64,000 nucleotides of DNA from CAZNPU01 sp964575335. Its GTDB lineage: Bacteria > Planctomycetota > Phycisphaerae > Phycisphaerales > SM1A02. Location: contig CAZNPU010000003.1 in assembly GCA_964575335.1 (NCBI GenBank), positions 1 to 64,000 of the forward strand. The letters run 5' to 3'. This document shows, in pieces, positions 18,893-26,997 of this stretch. Under the pieces are notes generated by a model. That model saw only the letters and a program-made list of their open reading frames with translations, did no database searches and was not told where the DNA came from. The number at the start of each line of letters is the position of its first letter. Position 1 is the first letter of the stretch. The translations under genes were made by a program, and so were the position numbers.

Positions 18893-19819
18893 TCAGGAAC
18901 CCCAGTTGGAGATAACGATCAGAAGATCATCCACGTTGATCACGCCGTTGTTGTCGAAATCGGCCGGCATACCACCGGGGATATGCGGCCCCCAGACGCT
19001 GATCAGTAAAAGCAGATCATCAACATTGACGACACCGTCCAGATTCACATCGCCGGGCAGGCGCGGCGTTACCTTGGCGAAAGCGTCGATCTCGATGCTT
19101 GCTGTGGCGCCTGCGGGATTGCTGATGCGCACGTAGGTAATCTGCGCGAGGCCGGTGCCTGCCAGATCGATTCCCACGCCGCCGCCCGAGCCTCGATATT
19201 TCTGTATCACCTGCTCATGGTTCAGGCCCATCATGTCATCCATGGTCAGGGAAGGATCGACCGGCCGGGTAAAGTCGGTCGGTTCGCTGCCGGGCTTGGG
19301 GTCGTAAGGGCCTGCATCGAGGTAGCCCAGTGTGGGCCAGAGGCCCGTCGCGGCAGTTTGGGGCACGACGACCCAGTTCTTGCCGTCAGGGCTCACTTCG
19401 ATGATCCCACCATCGTTGCCGAACACTCCGCCCACAATGCCTGAAGGGTAATTCGTATCGATGAAGCCAGCATTGTTGAAGATCAGCAGATCAATGCCGT
19501 AGAGATTGTTCGGATCATCAACAACCGGCGAATCAAATTGAACGATGAGGTGGCCGCCAGCCCCGATGGAAACGATTTCGCCCACGTTGTACGGCGGGCT
19601 GAACGGGCTGACCACGCTTGGAAAAATGCCCTCGCCGGTGAAGCGTTCAGGCGAGCCAAGGGCGGCTGTCGGGTCGAGATACGCCGGCGAAGCATTGGAG
19701 CCGGGTGCGTAGTCGACCACTGCCACGGCAAACGGATCGCTGCCGCCGAATGCGCGCGTGGTTTCTGCGGCGCTCGCCAGACCGATCGCAAGCGTCAAAA
19801 TAGTCAAAGTAGGTCGCAT
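18893..19819 (-). CDS. Secreted protein with C-terminal dockerin-like repeats, downstream of a cobalamin riboswitch
   Basis: 308 residues from the ATG at 19819 (AGGAT upstream). An N-terminal signal peptide (LTILTLAIGLASAAETTRA) is followed by a mature domain of about 210 residues with Gly/Pro/Asp-rich beta-type phrases such as SIGAGGHLIVQFDSPVVDDP and IEVSPDGKNWVVVP. The last 60 residues hold two calcium-loop repeats, DVNLDGVVNVDDLL and DFDNNGVINVDDLL, each followed by a short helix ending in SVWG/SNWG, the dockerin-like arrangement common in planctomycetes. Regulation by B12 is indicated by the riboswitch. A role in cobalamin capture at the cell surface is inference, not recognised from the domain itself. 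Confidence 0.88.
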   Translation of the reverse strand: MRPTLTILTLAIGLASAAETTRAFGGSDPFAVAVVDYAPGSNASPAYLDPTAALGSPERFTGEGIFPSVVSPFSPPYNVGEIVSIGAGGHLIVQFDSPVVDDPNNLYGIDLLIFNNAGFIDTNYPSGIVGGVFGNDGGIIEVSPDGKNWVVVPQTAATGLWPTLGYLDAGPYDPKPGSEPTDFTRPVDPSLTMDDMMGLNHEQVIQKYRGSGGGVGIDLAGTGLAQITYVRISNPAGATASIEIDAFAKVTPRLPGDVNLDGVVNVDDLLLLISVWGPHIPGGMPADFDNNGVINVDDLLIVISNWGS

Positions 19820-20065
19820 AGTTCTGATCCTTTCCCTCAGATCGCTCAGCTCAGGGGGCAAGGGCGCTGTGGCGCGACCACATGGAAAATCGCGCACGCG
19901 GCGATGCCGAATGAGAGCAGTCGATCCGAAGCTGCGTTCTGATTCGCGCAGAACGGTTCCCGACGTGAAAACACCAAAGCCCTTGCGTACATGAGCGAAT
20001 GCGGTGAATCCCGATGGGAACGAACCGGGCCGCAGCGTTCATGCCCCAATCGCGAGGGCAACGCC

Positions 20066-20275
20066 AACTGACTGGGGCAGGTCTTCCGGCTTCGGGCATG
20101 CTCAACCCGCCTTCCCGGTTTGCTCGTTGCAAGCCAAACCAGTGGCATACGTGGGTGAGCGACCGTTCGTCAATGCAATCGGCACCCGTTACGGCGGCGC
20201 GTCCGCGGTGGCTTTTCACCACCTTCCCTTTTCAGTCCCCAGAGAGGTCCGGGCTTGACCCGTGCTCTCTGGTTG
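20066..20275 (-). promoter_or_regulatory. Cobalamin (B12) riboswitch
   Basis: On the minus strand the conserved core blocks appear in order: AAAAGGGAAGGTGGTGAAAA, then GACGCGCCGCCGTAACGGG (close to the GACGCGCAGCGGTAAGG block of the E. coli btuB leader), then GCCACTGG, CGGGAAGGCGGG, and the B12 box GCCGGAAGACCTGCC followed by AGTCAG. Outer stem sequences flank it (GTCCACAACCAGAGAGCACG on the 5' side). It lies between a promoter at 20298-20325 and the dockerin-type gene starting at 19819, leaving about 245 bases of leader. Family assignment rests on sequence blocks; the expression platform was not folded. Confidence 0.93.
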
Positions 20276-20297
20276 TGGACGCCTCAGTCAACTTTGC

Positions 20298-20325
20298 AGT
20301 GTAGCGGGAACCGGCAGCCTTTCAA
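20298..20325 (-). promoter_or_regulatory. Sigma70-type promoter for the riboswitch transcript
   Basis: Minus strand: -35 TTGAAA (20320-20325), 16-base spacer, -10 TACACT (20298-20303). Transcription would begin near 20291, a few bases before the first riboswitch helix, which fits the leader well. Confidence 0.7.
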
Positions 20326-20454
20326 CCGCGAACTGTGAGGCGAATGCGCTGAAATGCGCCTAAACGAACACCAGGGCTGCAGGCGAGCCGTGCCGCGATC
20401 GTGCGATGGACGCTTTGCTTGGCTGGTCAGGGCAGGCGATGTTGATTGCGTCGA

Positions 20455-20483
20455 TTGACAGTGGCGCAATGCTCGGCTAGTTT
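20455..20483 (+). promoter_or_regulatory. Sigma70-type promoter for the HEAT-repeat gene
   Basis: -35 TTGACA (20455-20460), 17-base spacer, -10 TAGTTT (20478-20483). The predicted start near 20490 gives an untranslated leader of about 125 bases before the ATG at 20617. It is oriented away from the divergent riboswitch promoter. Confidence 0.6.
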
Positions 20484-20616
20484 CAGCGTTTTCAGCCGTT
20501 TCCATAGGGGTGCTGGATGCCGCGTCAGCGCAGAGTCAGGTTTGAGCGTCAGCACCGTTTTTGAAGGAAGTCGTTGGCTCGGCACGTCTTCCAGGAATCA
20601 CGAGGAGTCGTATCAG

Positions 20617-22758
20617 ATGAGTATCAGTGTGCGTTTACGCAACGCTCTTGCCGCAGTGGCGGTTGCCCTTTGCACGACGAGCTCGGCCTGGAGTTGCGAC
20701 ACACCCGCCGACTGCCTGAATGATTTCACGCACTACGCCATCATTGCCCATGTCGAGATGGCTTCGTCCAGTGCTGAGAAGCTGCTGGGCTCAGGTGTGA
20801 CTGACGCGGAACTGGCTACGCTGGTTGATGAAGGCGTGGTATCGCCGGAGCGATTTGAGCGCGCCATCAGCCGCGCGATGATGGTGCCCGAACTGCAGGA
20901 GGTCGCCTCCGAACTGGCCAAGCGGGTTGAAGACGGCCGTTTGGCTCTGGCCCGCGATCCCAAGCGGATCGAAGAAGCGATCGAAATGCTCGGCGGCGTG
21001 CTTCGCGCGCAGCGTCTGGCAAGGCAGCGTCTGATCGCGGCTGGCGAATATGCCGTGCCCGCACTGCTTCGACAAGTTGTTGACGGCAACGATGAACAGC
21101 TCAAGCTGGCGAGCCAAACCGTTCTGATTGAGATTGGCCGCTACGCTGTGACCCCGCTGTGCGAAGCGTTGCCGCATCTGACCGGAAACAATCAGCGGAT
21201 CGTCTGCGACATTCTCGGCGCAATTCAGCATCCCCATGCAGCGCCGTATCTGCGTGAGCTTGAACTGAATGAAAGCGCCCCTGCGCCGACCCGTGAGGCG
21301 GCCAGCCGCGCGTTCCGCAGTTGCGGCGGCGCAAGCAATGTGAGCCTTTCGGGGCTCTACACGGCGTTGGCCCGGCAGTATTTTGACGGCCATGAATCGC
21401 TCATCGCCTATCCGATGGAAGAGACCAACAACGTCTGGTCGTACGATCACTTCAGCGGCTTAAGCCCGACCCCGGTGACGACGGCCATTTACTCGGAAGT
21501 CATGGCGGTGCGCACTGCGTCGCATGCACTGAAACTGGATTCATCCAATACGACGGCTCTTGCGCTGTTCGTTGCTGCTAATCTCAAGCGGGAAAACGAC
21601 TTGCCGGAAGGTGCGGTCGACCCGGTCTACGGCGACAACAAATACAGCCCCGACTTTTATGCCACCGTGTTCGGCACGCAGATTTGCCTGGACGTACTGG
21701 GGCTGGCCATCGACAAGGTTGATACCCCGCTGGTGCGCGATGCGATCGCGGCGCTTGCCAAGACCACTGGCGGTGCCAATCTCTTTGCACGCGGCAGTGG
21801 TCGACAGCCGCTGCTTGAAGCCTTGCACTACCCCGATCGCCGCGTGCAGTACGAGGCGGCGTTGACGCTTGCCCGCGCATTGCCGCAGGAACCGTTCGCC
21901 GGCTCCCAGGCGGTTGTGCCGATTCTCGGTTCGGCGGTGCGCATGGGCGATCAGGTGTTGGCTCTTGTGATTGCTGACGATCCGGAGAACCGCCAGATTG
22001 TCGCATCGCAACTGAACGAACTGGGATTTGCAGTCGTTGGTTCCGGCGCAAGCGTGGCTGAAGTGCAGCCCGATATTGGCCGCGCCGTTGGCGTGGACCT
22101 TGTGGTGTTGCGCATGCGGGACGCTGAGCAGACGAAAAATGCACTGACGGCGTTGCGGCGCATCCCCAAGGCCGCTGCGGCTCCTGCGCTGGTGATGGCT
22201 CCAGCGAGCGATTTGCCGGCGCTTCGCCGCGAGTATCGTGATGATTCACGCGTCAATCCCGCACGTGCAGGCATCAGCGGCAGCGAGCTGTCTGCGGCGA
22301 TCGAGTATGTGATGAACCGAGCTTCCGGCGGGCGCATGAGCGAAATCGAAGCAGAGGAATACACCATCCAATCGCTGGCGGCATTGCGTGACATCGCCAT
22401 TTCACGCTGCCCGGCGTATGAGATTCGTGACGCTGAGATGGCGCTCATTGATGCTCTGGAAACGCGCAGCGGCGGCGTTCGCATGCTGGTGGCGGATATC
22501 CTCGCGCTGATTGACAGCGAGATCGCTCAGCGGAAGCTCTTCGATGCGGCGCTGATGGCTTCGGGGCATGAACAGGTTGAACTCCTGGCCCGCGTTGCTG
22601 ATTCGGTTCGCCTCTTCGGTGATCGGGCAGAGCGACGCCATCTTGATGCCATCGTCGATCTGGTGGCCAACTCCACCGGAGAAACGGCCGATGCCGCTGC
22701 GGTGGTGCATGGTGCGCTCAATCTGCCGACTTCCGATGCCATCACGCTGATTCCGTGA
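20617..22758 (+). CDS. Exported HEAT-repeat protein with a degenerate receiver-like segment
   Basis: 713 residues from the ATG at 20617, preceded by CGAGGAG; the longer frame to 20446 runs through the promoter and is rejected. Signal peptide: NALAAVAVALCTTSSAWS. Residues about 100-450 carry HEAT-like helical repeats (VPALLRQVV, VTPLCEALPHL, AAPYLRELEL, RVQYEAALTLARALP). Residues about 445-560 resemble a receiver fold (LALVIADDPENRQIVASQLNELG, then VDLVVLRM), but the usual phosphoacceptor Asp position reads Leu/Arg. More helices follow. A periplasmic protein-protein scaffold is likely; no enzymatic motif seen. Function unknown. Confidence 0.85.
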   Translation: MSISVRLRNALAAVAVALCTTSSAWSCDTPADCLNDFTHYAIIAHVEMASSSAEKLLGSGVTDAELATLVDEGVVSPERFERAISRAMMVPELQEVASELAKRVEDGRLALARDPKRIEEAIEMLGGVLRAQRLARQRLIAAGEYAVPALLRQVVDGNDEQLKLASQTVLIEIGRYAVTPLCEALPHLTGNNQRIVCDILGAIQHPHAAPYLRELELNESAPAPTREAASRAFRSCGGASNVSLSGLYTALARQYFDGHESLIAYPMEETNNVWSYDHFSGLSPTPVTTAIYSEVMAVRTASHALKLDSSNTTALALFVAANLKRENDLPEGAVDPVYGDNKYSPDFYATVFGTQICLDVLGLAIDKVDTPLVRDAIAALAKTTGGANLFARGSGRQPLLEALHYPDRRVQYEAALTLARALPQEPFAGSQAVVPILGSAVRMGDQVLALVIADDPENRQIVASQLNELGFAVVGSGASVAEVQPDIGRAVGVDLVVLRMRDAEQTKNALTALRRIPKAAAAPALVMAPASDLPALRREYRDDSRVNPARAGISGSELSAAIEYVMNRASGGRMSEIEAEEYTIQSLAALRDIAISRCPAYEIRDAEMALIDALETRSGGVRMLVADILALIDSEIAQRKLFDAALMASGHEQVELLARVADSVRLFGDRAERRHLDAIVDLVANSTGETADAAAVVHGALNLPTSDAITLIP

Positions 22759-22897
22759 CCTGTTGCTGACCCTGCCGTCCTCGGTGTCAGAAGGTAATCC
22801 GGTCCAGCCTTGCTGCGCCGCCATTGCGTCGCGTGGTGTATGCAAGGGTTGGCAGCGGTGCAGTGTTGCGGGAGAACTTCAGCTATGCTGAGGGGCT

Positions 22898-23599
22898 ATG
22901 TCGCGTGAGGCATGTTCTCGAACATCGCAGATCGCCAGGATCAATACGCCGCGTTTGACGATTCGCTGCTGGCATCCTTCGGATGCGCCACAACTGCTTA
23001 AAGCGATGGCAGTCGGGCTGGATCATCTGCGGCCTTGGCTTGGCTGGGCTGCGCGGGAACCTGAATCGCTTGCGCGGAAAACGGCGCGATTGCAGCGATA
23101 TCAGAGGCAATTTCTGCTTGGCAGGGATTTTGCCTACGGCATTTTCGATCTGGATGCTCGCACCGTGATCGGCGGCGTCGGGGCTCATCCGTCAATCGGC
23201 GCCGGGGCACGCGAACTGGGCTACTGGATACGTGCCGACCGGCTGAGGCAGGGGATGGCGACGGAGGCGGTTGCTGCGATGGTCCGCGTCGGCTTTGAAT
23301 ACGAGCGATTATCGAGAGTGGAGATCCATTGCGACCCGAGCAACATCGCCAGCATGGGCGTGCCGGCCGCGGCGGGATTTGATGAATTCGTCACCCTGCG
23401 AAATTGCGTCCGACAGCCCGAAATCGGTCCTCGCAATTCCTGTATCTGGGTGTTGACCGCGGATACGTACTGGGCAAGGCCGATTCCAGCCCGGTCGGTT
23501 GCGGTTCAACTGGAACTGACAGATGGCCGGCAGATTTCGTTCCATGCCTCGGGCGAACAGTCCGCAGACGGTTTGGCGTCATCTGCCGGCAATCAATAA
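22898..23599 (+). CDS. GNAT-family N-acetyltransferase (RimJ/RimL-like)
   Basis: 233 residues. The order of segments is that of GNAT enzymes: TPRLTIRCWHPSDAPQLLKA at the start, FAYGIFDLDARTVIGGVG in the middle, then LGYWIRADRLRQGMATEAVAAM, whose R-x-G-M-A-T loop binds acetyl-CoA pyrophosphate, and RVEIHCDPSNIASMGVPAAAGF, close to the usual N-x-x-S-x-x-V-x-x-K-x-G-F. About 45 extra residues follow the domain. Substrate (ribosomal protein N-terminus, antibiotic or metabolite) unknown. Start uncertain; several in-frame alternatives are possible. Confidence 0.87.
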   Translation: MSREACSRTSQIARINTPRLTIRCWHPSDAPQLLKAMAVGLDHLRPWLGWAAREPESLARKTARLQRYQRQFLLGRDFAYGIFDLDARTVIGGVGAHPSIGAGARELGYWIRADRLRQGMATEAVAAMVRVGFEYERLSRVEIHCDPSNIASMGVPAAAGFDEFVTLRNCVRQPEIGPRNSCIWVLTADTYWARPIPARSVAVQLELTDGRQISFHASGEQSADGLASSAGNQ

Positions 23600-23798
23600 A
23601 AGTTGGGTGATGGCATGCAGCCTGGAGGAAGCACCAAGTTCTGATGGCGGTTCTGCCTAGCCCGGCTGGATCAGTTGCCGGGTTGCGCCGGTTTGTGGGG
23701 AAAGGGGAGCTTGGCCGCCAGCAACGAGCGAGAGCGATTTTTAGAGGCTGTAATCCACGTGGAGAGCACATGGCCTGCATTTATATGGCGTGCAGGGC

Positions 23799-23827
23799 TT
23801 GGCAAGCGGGGGACAGGTGGATACACT
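23799..23827 (+). promoter_or_regulatory. Sigma70-type promoter of rplU
   Basis: -35 TTGGCA (23799-23804), 17-base spacer, -10 TACACT (23822-23827). The predicted start near 23834 would leave a short leader with the ribosome binding site AAGGAG at 23844-23849. Confidence 0.65.
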
Positions 23828-23857
23828 GTGCGGCTCGTTTTGCAAGGAGTTTCGACC

Positions 23858-24184
23858 GTGTACGCCATCATCGAAGACCGTGGCACGCAGATCAAAGTCG
23901 CACCTGGCGATGTCCTGGACATCGATTTGATGCCGCTGGAGAGCGACCAGTTCCCGCAGAAGGTAACCTTCGACCGCGTCCTGCTGGTCGGCGGCGAAAA
24001 CGGCGCGGCGGGCACGATCGGCACACCTTATGTGAATGGCGCATCGGTTGACGCGGAGATCATCGAGCGCGTCCTGGGCGAAAAGCTCGATGTCATCATG
24101 TACAAGCGTCGTAAGGGCCAGCGCCGCAAGAAGGGGCACCGCCAGAGTTACCTGCGGGTGAAGATTACCGGCATCAACAGCTAA
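23858..24184 (+). CDS. rplU: 50S ribosomal protein L21
   Basis: 108 residues, starting at a GTG (23858) with AAGGAG eight bases upstream. The open frame goes on upstream to 23675 but without similarity, and it crosses the promoter. Family marks: YAIIEDRGTQIKVAPGDVLDID at the N-terminus, FDRVLLVGG, and the basic C-terminal KRRKGQRRKKGHRQSYLRVKI that contacts 23S rRNA. Single-gene transcript here: the usual partner rpmA (L27) does not follow. The next gene converges 9 bases away. Confidence 0.95.
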   Translation: MYAIIEDRGTQIKVAPGDVLDIDLMPLESDQFPQKVTFDRVLLVGGENGAAGTIGTPYVNGASVDAEIIERVLGEKLDVIMYKRRKGQRRKKGHRQSYLRVKITGINS

Positions 24185-24193
24185 GCGGCCGCC

Positions 24194-24913
24194 TTACTTC
24201 TTATTGTTCCAAACGTACCGGGTTCGTCCCAGCGCATCGGTGACAAGCTGGCTTGCAGCGCGTCGCATCTGCTGTGTTCGCTGCGCGTTGTGCGTGGCGG
24301 TCAGCGTGCCGGTGATCTGTCCCGGGCTGAGCAAATCGGCAAATCCGGGGGTGGCTTCAAGCAACTGAATTGATGCGTCGCGGATGGTGAGCGTCAATGC
24401 ACTGACGCCGGGATCATTGTTGGGCAATGCGAAACCCGCGCCGCCGTAAACACCCACCTCGCCATTGGCAATGACGACGTACCGGATGATCGCGTTGGTG
24501 GAGGAGGGGTCCATTGGCGTCATCCCCGCTTTGGGCAGCCAGATGACGTCAACGTGCAGAATCTGTCCGGAATCGATTTCACCGCTGAGCAACTTGTCCA
24601 GCGGCACATCGCAAAGCATGAACGTGGCTTCGCCGGTCGGATCGTGCGCGTAATACGCCGTTGTAAAATTGGCTGACAGCACAACCGGTTCATCGCTGAG
24701 CGAGATTGCCTGAATTGATCCGGGCGATCCCAATAGTGAACCTGGCAGCGAACATCCCGCCAAGCTGCATAAGAGCGCAGGAACGAGCAGCATCAGCCAG
24801 ACGGGCACGCGCACACCGCTGAGCAACAAGCGTTTGGGGAGCGCTTGCGCGGTTGCTGACTGGTGCGTCGTGCGTTGATGCAATCCTGCCACGTACCCGT
24901 ACTTCCTGTTCAC
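24194..24913 (-). CDS. Predicted lipoprotein of unknown function
   Basis: 239 residues from a GTG at 24913 that overlaps the upstream stop (GTGA). A hydrophobic segment ends in LLCSLAGCS, a lipobox, though the n-region before it is unusually long (about 38 residues), so an internal start is possible. The mature part has beta-rich phrases (VVLSANFTTAYYAHD, ILHVDVIWLPKAGMTPMDPS, VGVYGGAGFALPNND). No family recognised. Translational coupling to the amidohydrolase-like gene suggests co-expression. Converges on rplU. Confidence 0.75.
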   Translation of the reverse strand: MNRKYGYVAGLHQRTTHQSATAQALPKRLLLSGVRVPVWLMLLVPALLCSLAGCSLPGSLLGSPGSIQAISLSDEPVVLSANFTTAYYAHDPTGEATFMLCDVPLDKLLSGEIDSGQILHVDVIWLPKAGMTPMDPSSTNAIIRYVVIANGEVGVYGGAGFALPNNDPGVSALTLTIRDASIQLLEATPGFADLLSPGQITGTLTATHNAQRTQQMRRAASQLVTDALGRTRYVWNNKK

Positions 24914-25872
24914 GCCCGACCGCCGGGGTATTGGCCGAGGCTGCGACGCTGCTCGAGCAATTCACCGATTTCGATTGTCGCTGGATCCTCGACGCCGTTG
25001 ACCGACGCAGGTCGGCGGCTGATCACTTCCGAGTCAATACCCAGACACGCGAGGCTGTCGCGCTCGACAATGCCTCTGATCTGCGATCGGGGCACCGATG
25101 GCAACTGCGTTCCGTGGCTGTAGGAGTTCACGCTGTACATTGCCTCAATCGCCTTGGCGGGCGTATCGAAGGGGAAGCCCGATCCGAACAGCAGCTTGTT
25201 CATCACGCCAAGACTCGTTGCAGTGAGCAGGGCGTTGTACAGTTGCCACGGCCGCGACGCCACGCCGGAGATATCCGCGTACATGCTGGGATGCTTGCCC
25301 AGCATCACAAGGGTTTCGTCAATCCACGGGAACCCAAGCTGGCTGATGACGATGGGCAGTTTTGGGAAGCACTGAGCGACTTCATCCCACAGAAACGGCT
25401 GGCCGAACTCCATAACCGCGCTGGGCGTGAGCGGTTCGAACGAGGTGACGAACACCGGCAGGGCAAGCTCGGAACACATTTCATACACCCGCATCGCCTC
25501 GGAGTGCGAAGGGTGAAAGCCCTGACAGGCCGGCGACACGCTGACGCCGACAAGCCCGAGACTGTGAGCATGCTGAACCTGATCAAGCGCGTCGCGGGTC
25601 ATCGGATCGATGCCGGCGATTCCGATCCGGCGGCGCGGATCGCGGCTGACGAATTCCGCCACGAGTTCGTTGGGAATTTCAGCGCCGAGCCGGTGTGAAC
25701 GGAATCCGAAGACGAATGAGCCGTCAACGCAGCTCATTGCGCGTTCGTGCTGGCTGACAAACGCTTCAAGCGGGATCAGACGTTCATGTGAACGGGAACG
25801 AATGCAATCGGCAATCTCGCGGCCGAGTTGATCGAGCGAGGACCAGATATATGTGCGAACATCAAGGATCAT
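24910..25872 (-). CDS. Amidohydrolase-family (amidohydrolase_2) protein lacking metal ligands
   Basis: 320 residues with the layout of amidohydrolase_2 TIM barrels: IAGIDPMTRDALDQV, LGLVGVSVSPACQGFHPS, the strand PIVISQLGFPW, then SMYADISGVASRPW and LLFGSGFPFDTP. In active members the first strand carries D-x-H-x-H and later strands carry His. Here the first strand reads DVRTY, and later positions read TSF and SQLG. The metal site therefore appears lost and hydrolase activity is doubtful. The final Asp position may be the FPFD. It could be a scaffold or a divergent non-metal enzyme. Confidence 0.82.
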   Translation of the reverse strand: MILDVRTYIWSSLDQLGREIADCIRSRSHERLIPLEAFVSQHERAMSCVDGSFVFGFRSHRLGAEIPNELVAEFVSRDPRRRIGIAGIDPMTRDALDQVQHAHSLGLVGVSVSPACQGFHPSHSEAMRVYEMCSELALPVFVTSFEPLTPSAVMEFGQPFLWDEVAQCFPKLPIVISQLGFPWIDETLVMLGKHPSMYADISGVASRPWQLYNALLTATSLGVMNKLLFGSGFPFDTPAKAIEAMYSVNSYSHGTQLPSVPRSQIRGIVERDSLACLGIDSEVISRRPASVNGVEDPATIEIGELLEQRRSLGQYPGGRA

Positions 25873-26037
25873 ACTCGGGCCCCAAAATGCATCGAGGAAA
25901 CCATGGCCGCCATTCTAGCGTTCATGTCGTCTAAGTCACAATGCCGGCATGATAATTCCCAGAAGGGAAGGGATATCAGGCTCAGGCCTGCAATTCCGCA
26001 GCGAGCCGTCACGCTCGACCGGGGCGGCTTGCCGCAG

Positions 26038-26946
26038 CTACCGAGCATGAAGCCGATGCGCCAGCGTGCCTGCGGCACAGTGAGCGCACCATCCCAAATT
26101 CACAACGCCGCCTCGTGAAGCTCTACCCGCCGGCCGGGCAAGGTGAGGGGCGGCCTGCTCCTGAAATCGGTCTTCCCACATCCGATAATCTGGATTGTTC
26201 TGTGTATAGCTGTAATTGCTCTCAATGAGCTTGAGCACGGCCTTGAACCGGTTCTCCGGATTGGGGTGCGTGGACAGCACTTCCCAGGCCGGTCCGCCGC
26301 CCTCATCGGCCAGAATGCGAAGCACCTGCGCCATACCCATCGGGTTGTATTGGGCTCGAGTCATGTACCGCAGGCCTTGTACGTCGGCCTCGCGTTCCTG
26401 ATCGCGGCTAAAACTGAGCAGATACCCCTGACTGAACAACTCCGCTGCCGCCAGGGCGAGCTGTGATTCGGTGAGCTGACCGCCGAGCGATAAGCCAAAC
26501 TCCAGCGCTGTGGCACGGCTGATTCGCTCATCGACATGTCGCCCGGTGACGTGGCCGATTTCGTGTCCCAATACGCCAGCCAGTTGCGCCTCATTGTCGA
26601 AACGCTCCAGCAAACCGCGGCTGATAAACACTTTACCGCCCGGCAACGCAAAGGCGTTGATGACGTCGGAATCGAGCGTGAAGAACTCCCAGTCCAGACG
26701 CTGAAACTCCGGCTCTACTTGCTGCACCAGGTCGCGTCCGACGCGCTGCACGTATGAGCGCAACTCAGCTGACGGAACCACGCCGCCGTATTCTTCAATG
26801 AGCTGGGGCGTTGCCTCCACGCCCATTGCCTGAACCTGGTCCGATGAAACGACAATAAACTGCCTGCGACCGGTGGCGGGGTTGACCGTGCAGGCGGCGA
26901 CAAAGCTCATGCATGTCAACAGCAGTGCGATGGCCCGTGCGCGCAT
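26038..26946 (-). CDS. M48-family zinc metallopeptidase, lipoprotein
   Basis: 302 residues from the ATG at 26946 with TGGAG upstream. Lipobox in CMSFVAAC at the N-terminus, so it is probably membrane-anchored, facing the periplasm. The zinc site HEIGHVTGRH lies near residue 140, and the third ligand Glu is in EREADVQGLRYMTRAQYNP. The phrase NPATGRRQFIVVSSDQ is typical of the LoiP/BepA-like group involved in envelope protein quality control. Ends with DYRMWEDRFQEQ and a polar tail. Diverges from ubiE with about 50 bases between starts. Confidence 0.93.
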   Translation of the reverse strand: MRARAIALLLTCMSFVAACTVNPATGRRQFIVVSSDQVQAMGVEATPQLIEEYGGVVPSAELRSYVQRVGRDLVQQVEPEFQRLDWEFFTLDSDVINAFALPGGKVFISRGLLERFDNEAQLAGVLGHEIGHVTGRHVDERISRATALEFGLSLGGQLTESQLALAAAELFSQGYLLSFSRDQEREADVQGLRYMTRAQYNPMGMAQVLRILADEGGGPAWEVLSTHPNPENRFKAVLKLIESNYSYTQNNPDYRMWEDRFQEQAAPHLARPAGRASRGGVVNLGWCAHCAAGTLAHRLHAR

Positions 26947-26997
26947 GTGTTTCTCCAATTTCAGTATGGGACGTGCTGGTTCGCTATGATCCATGAT

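Noticed and set aside
19846..20148. Minus-strand open frame between the riboswitch and the dockerin-type gene
   Set aside because: It begins inside the riboswitch core and lacks a ribosome binding site; better explained as leader RNA.
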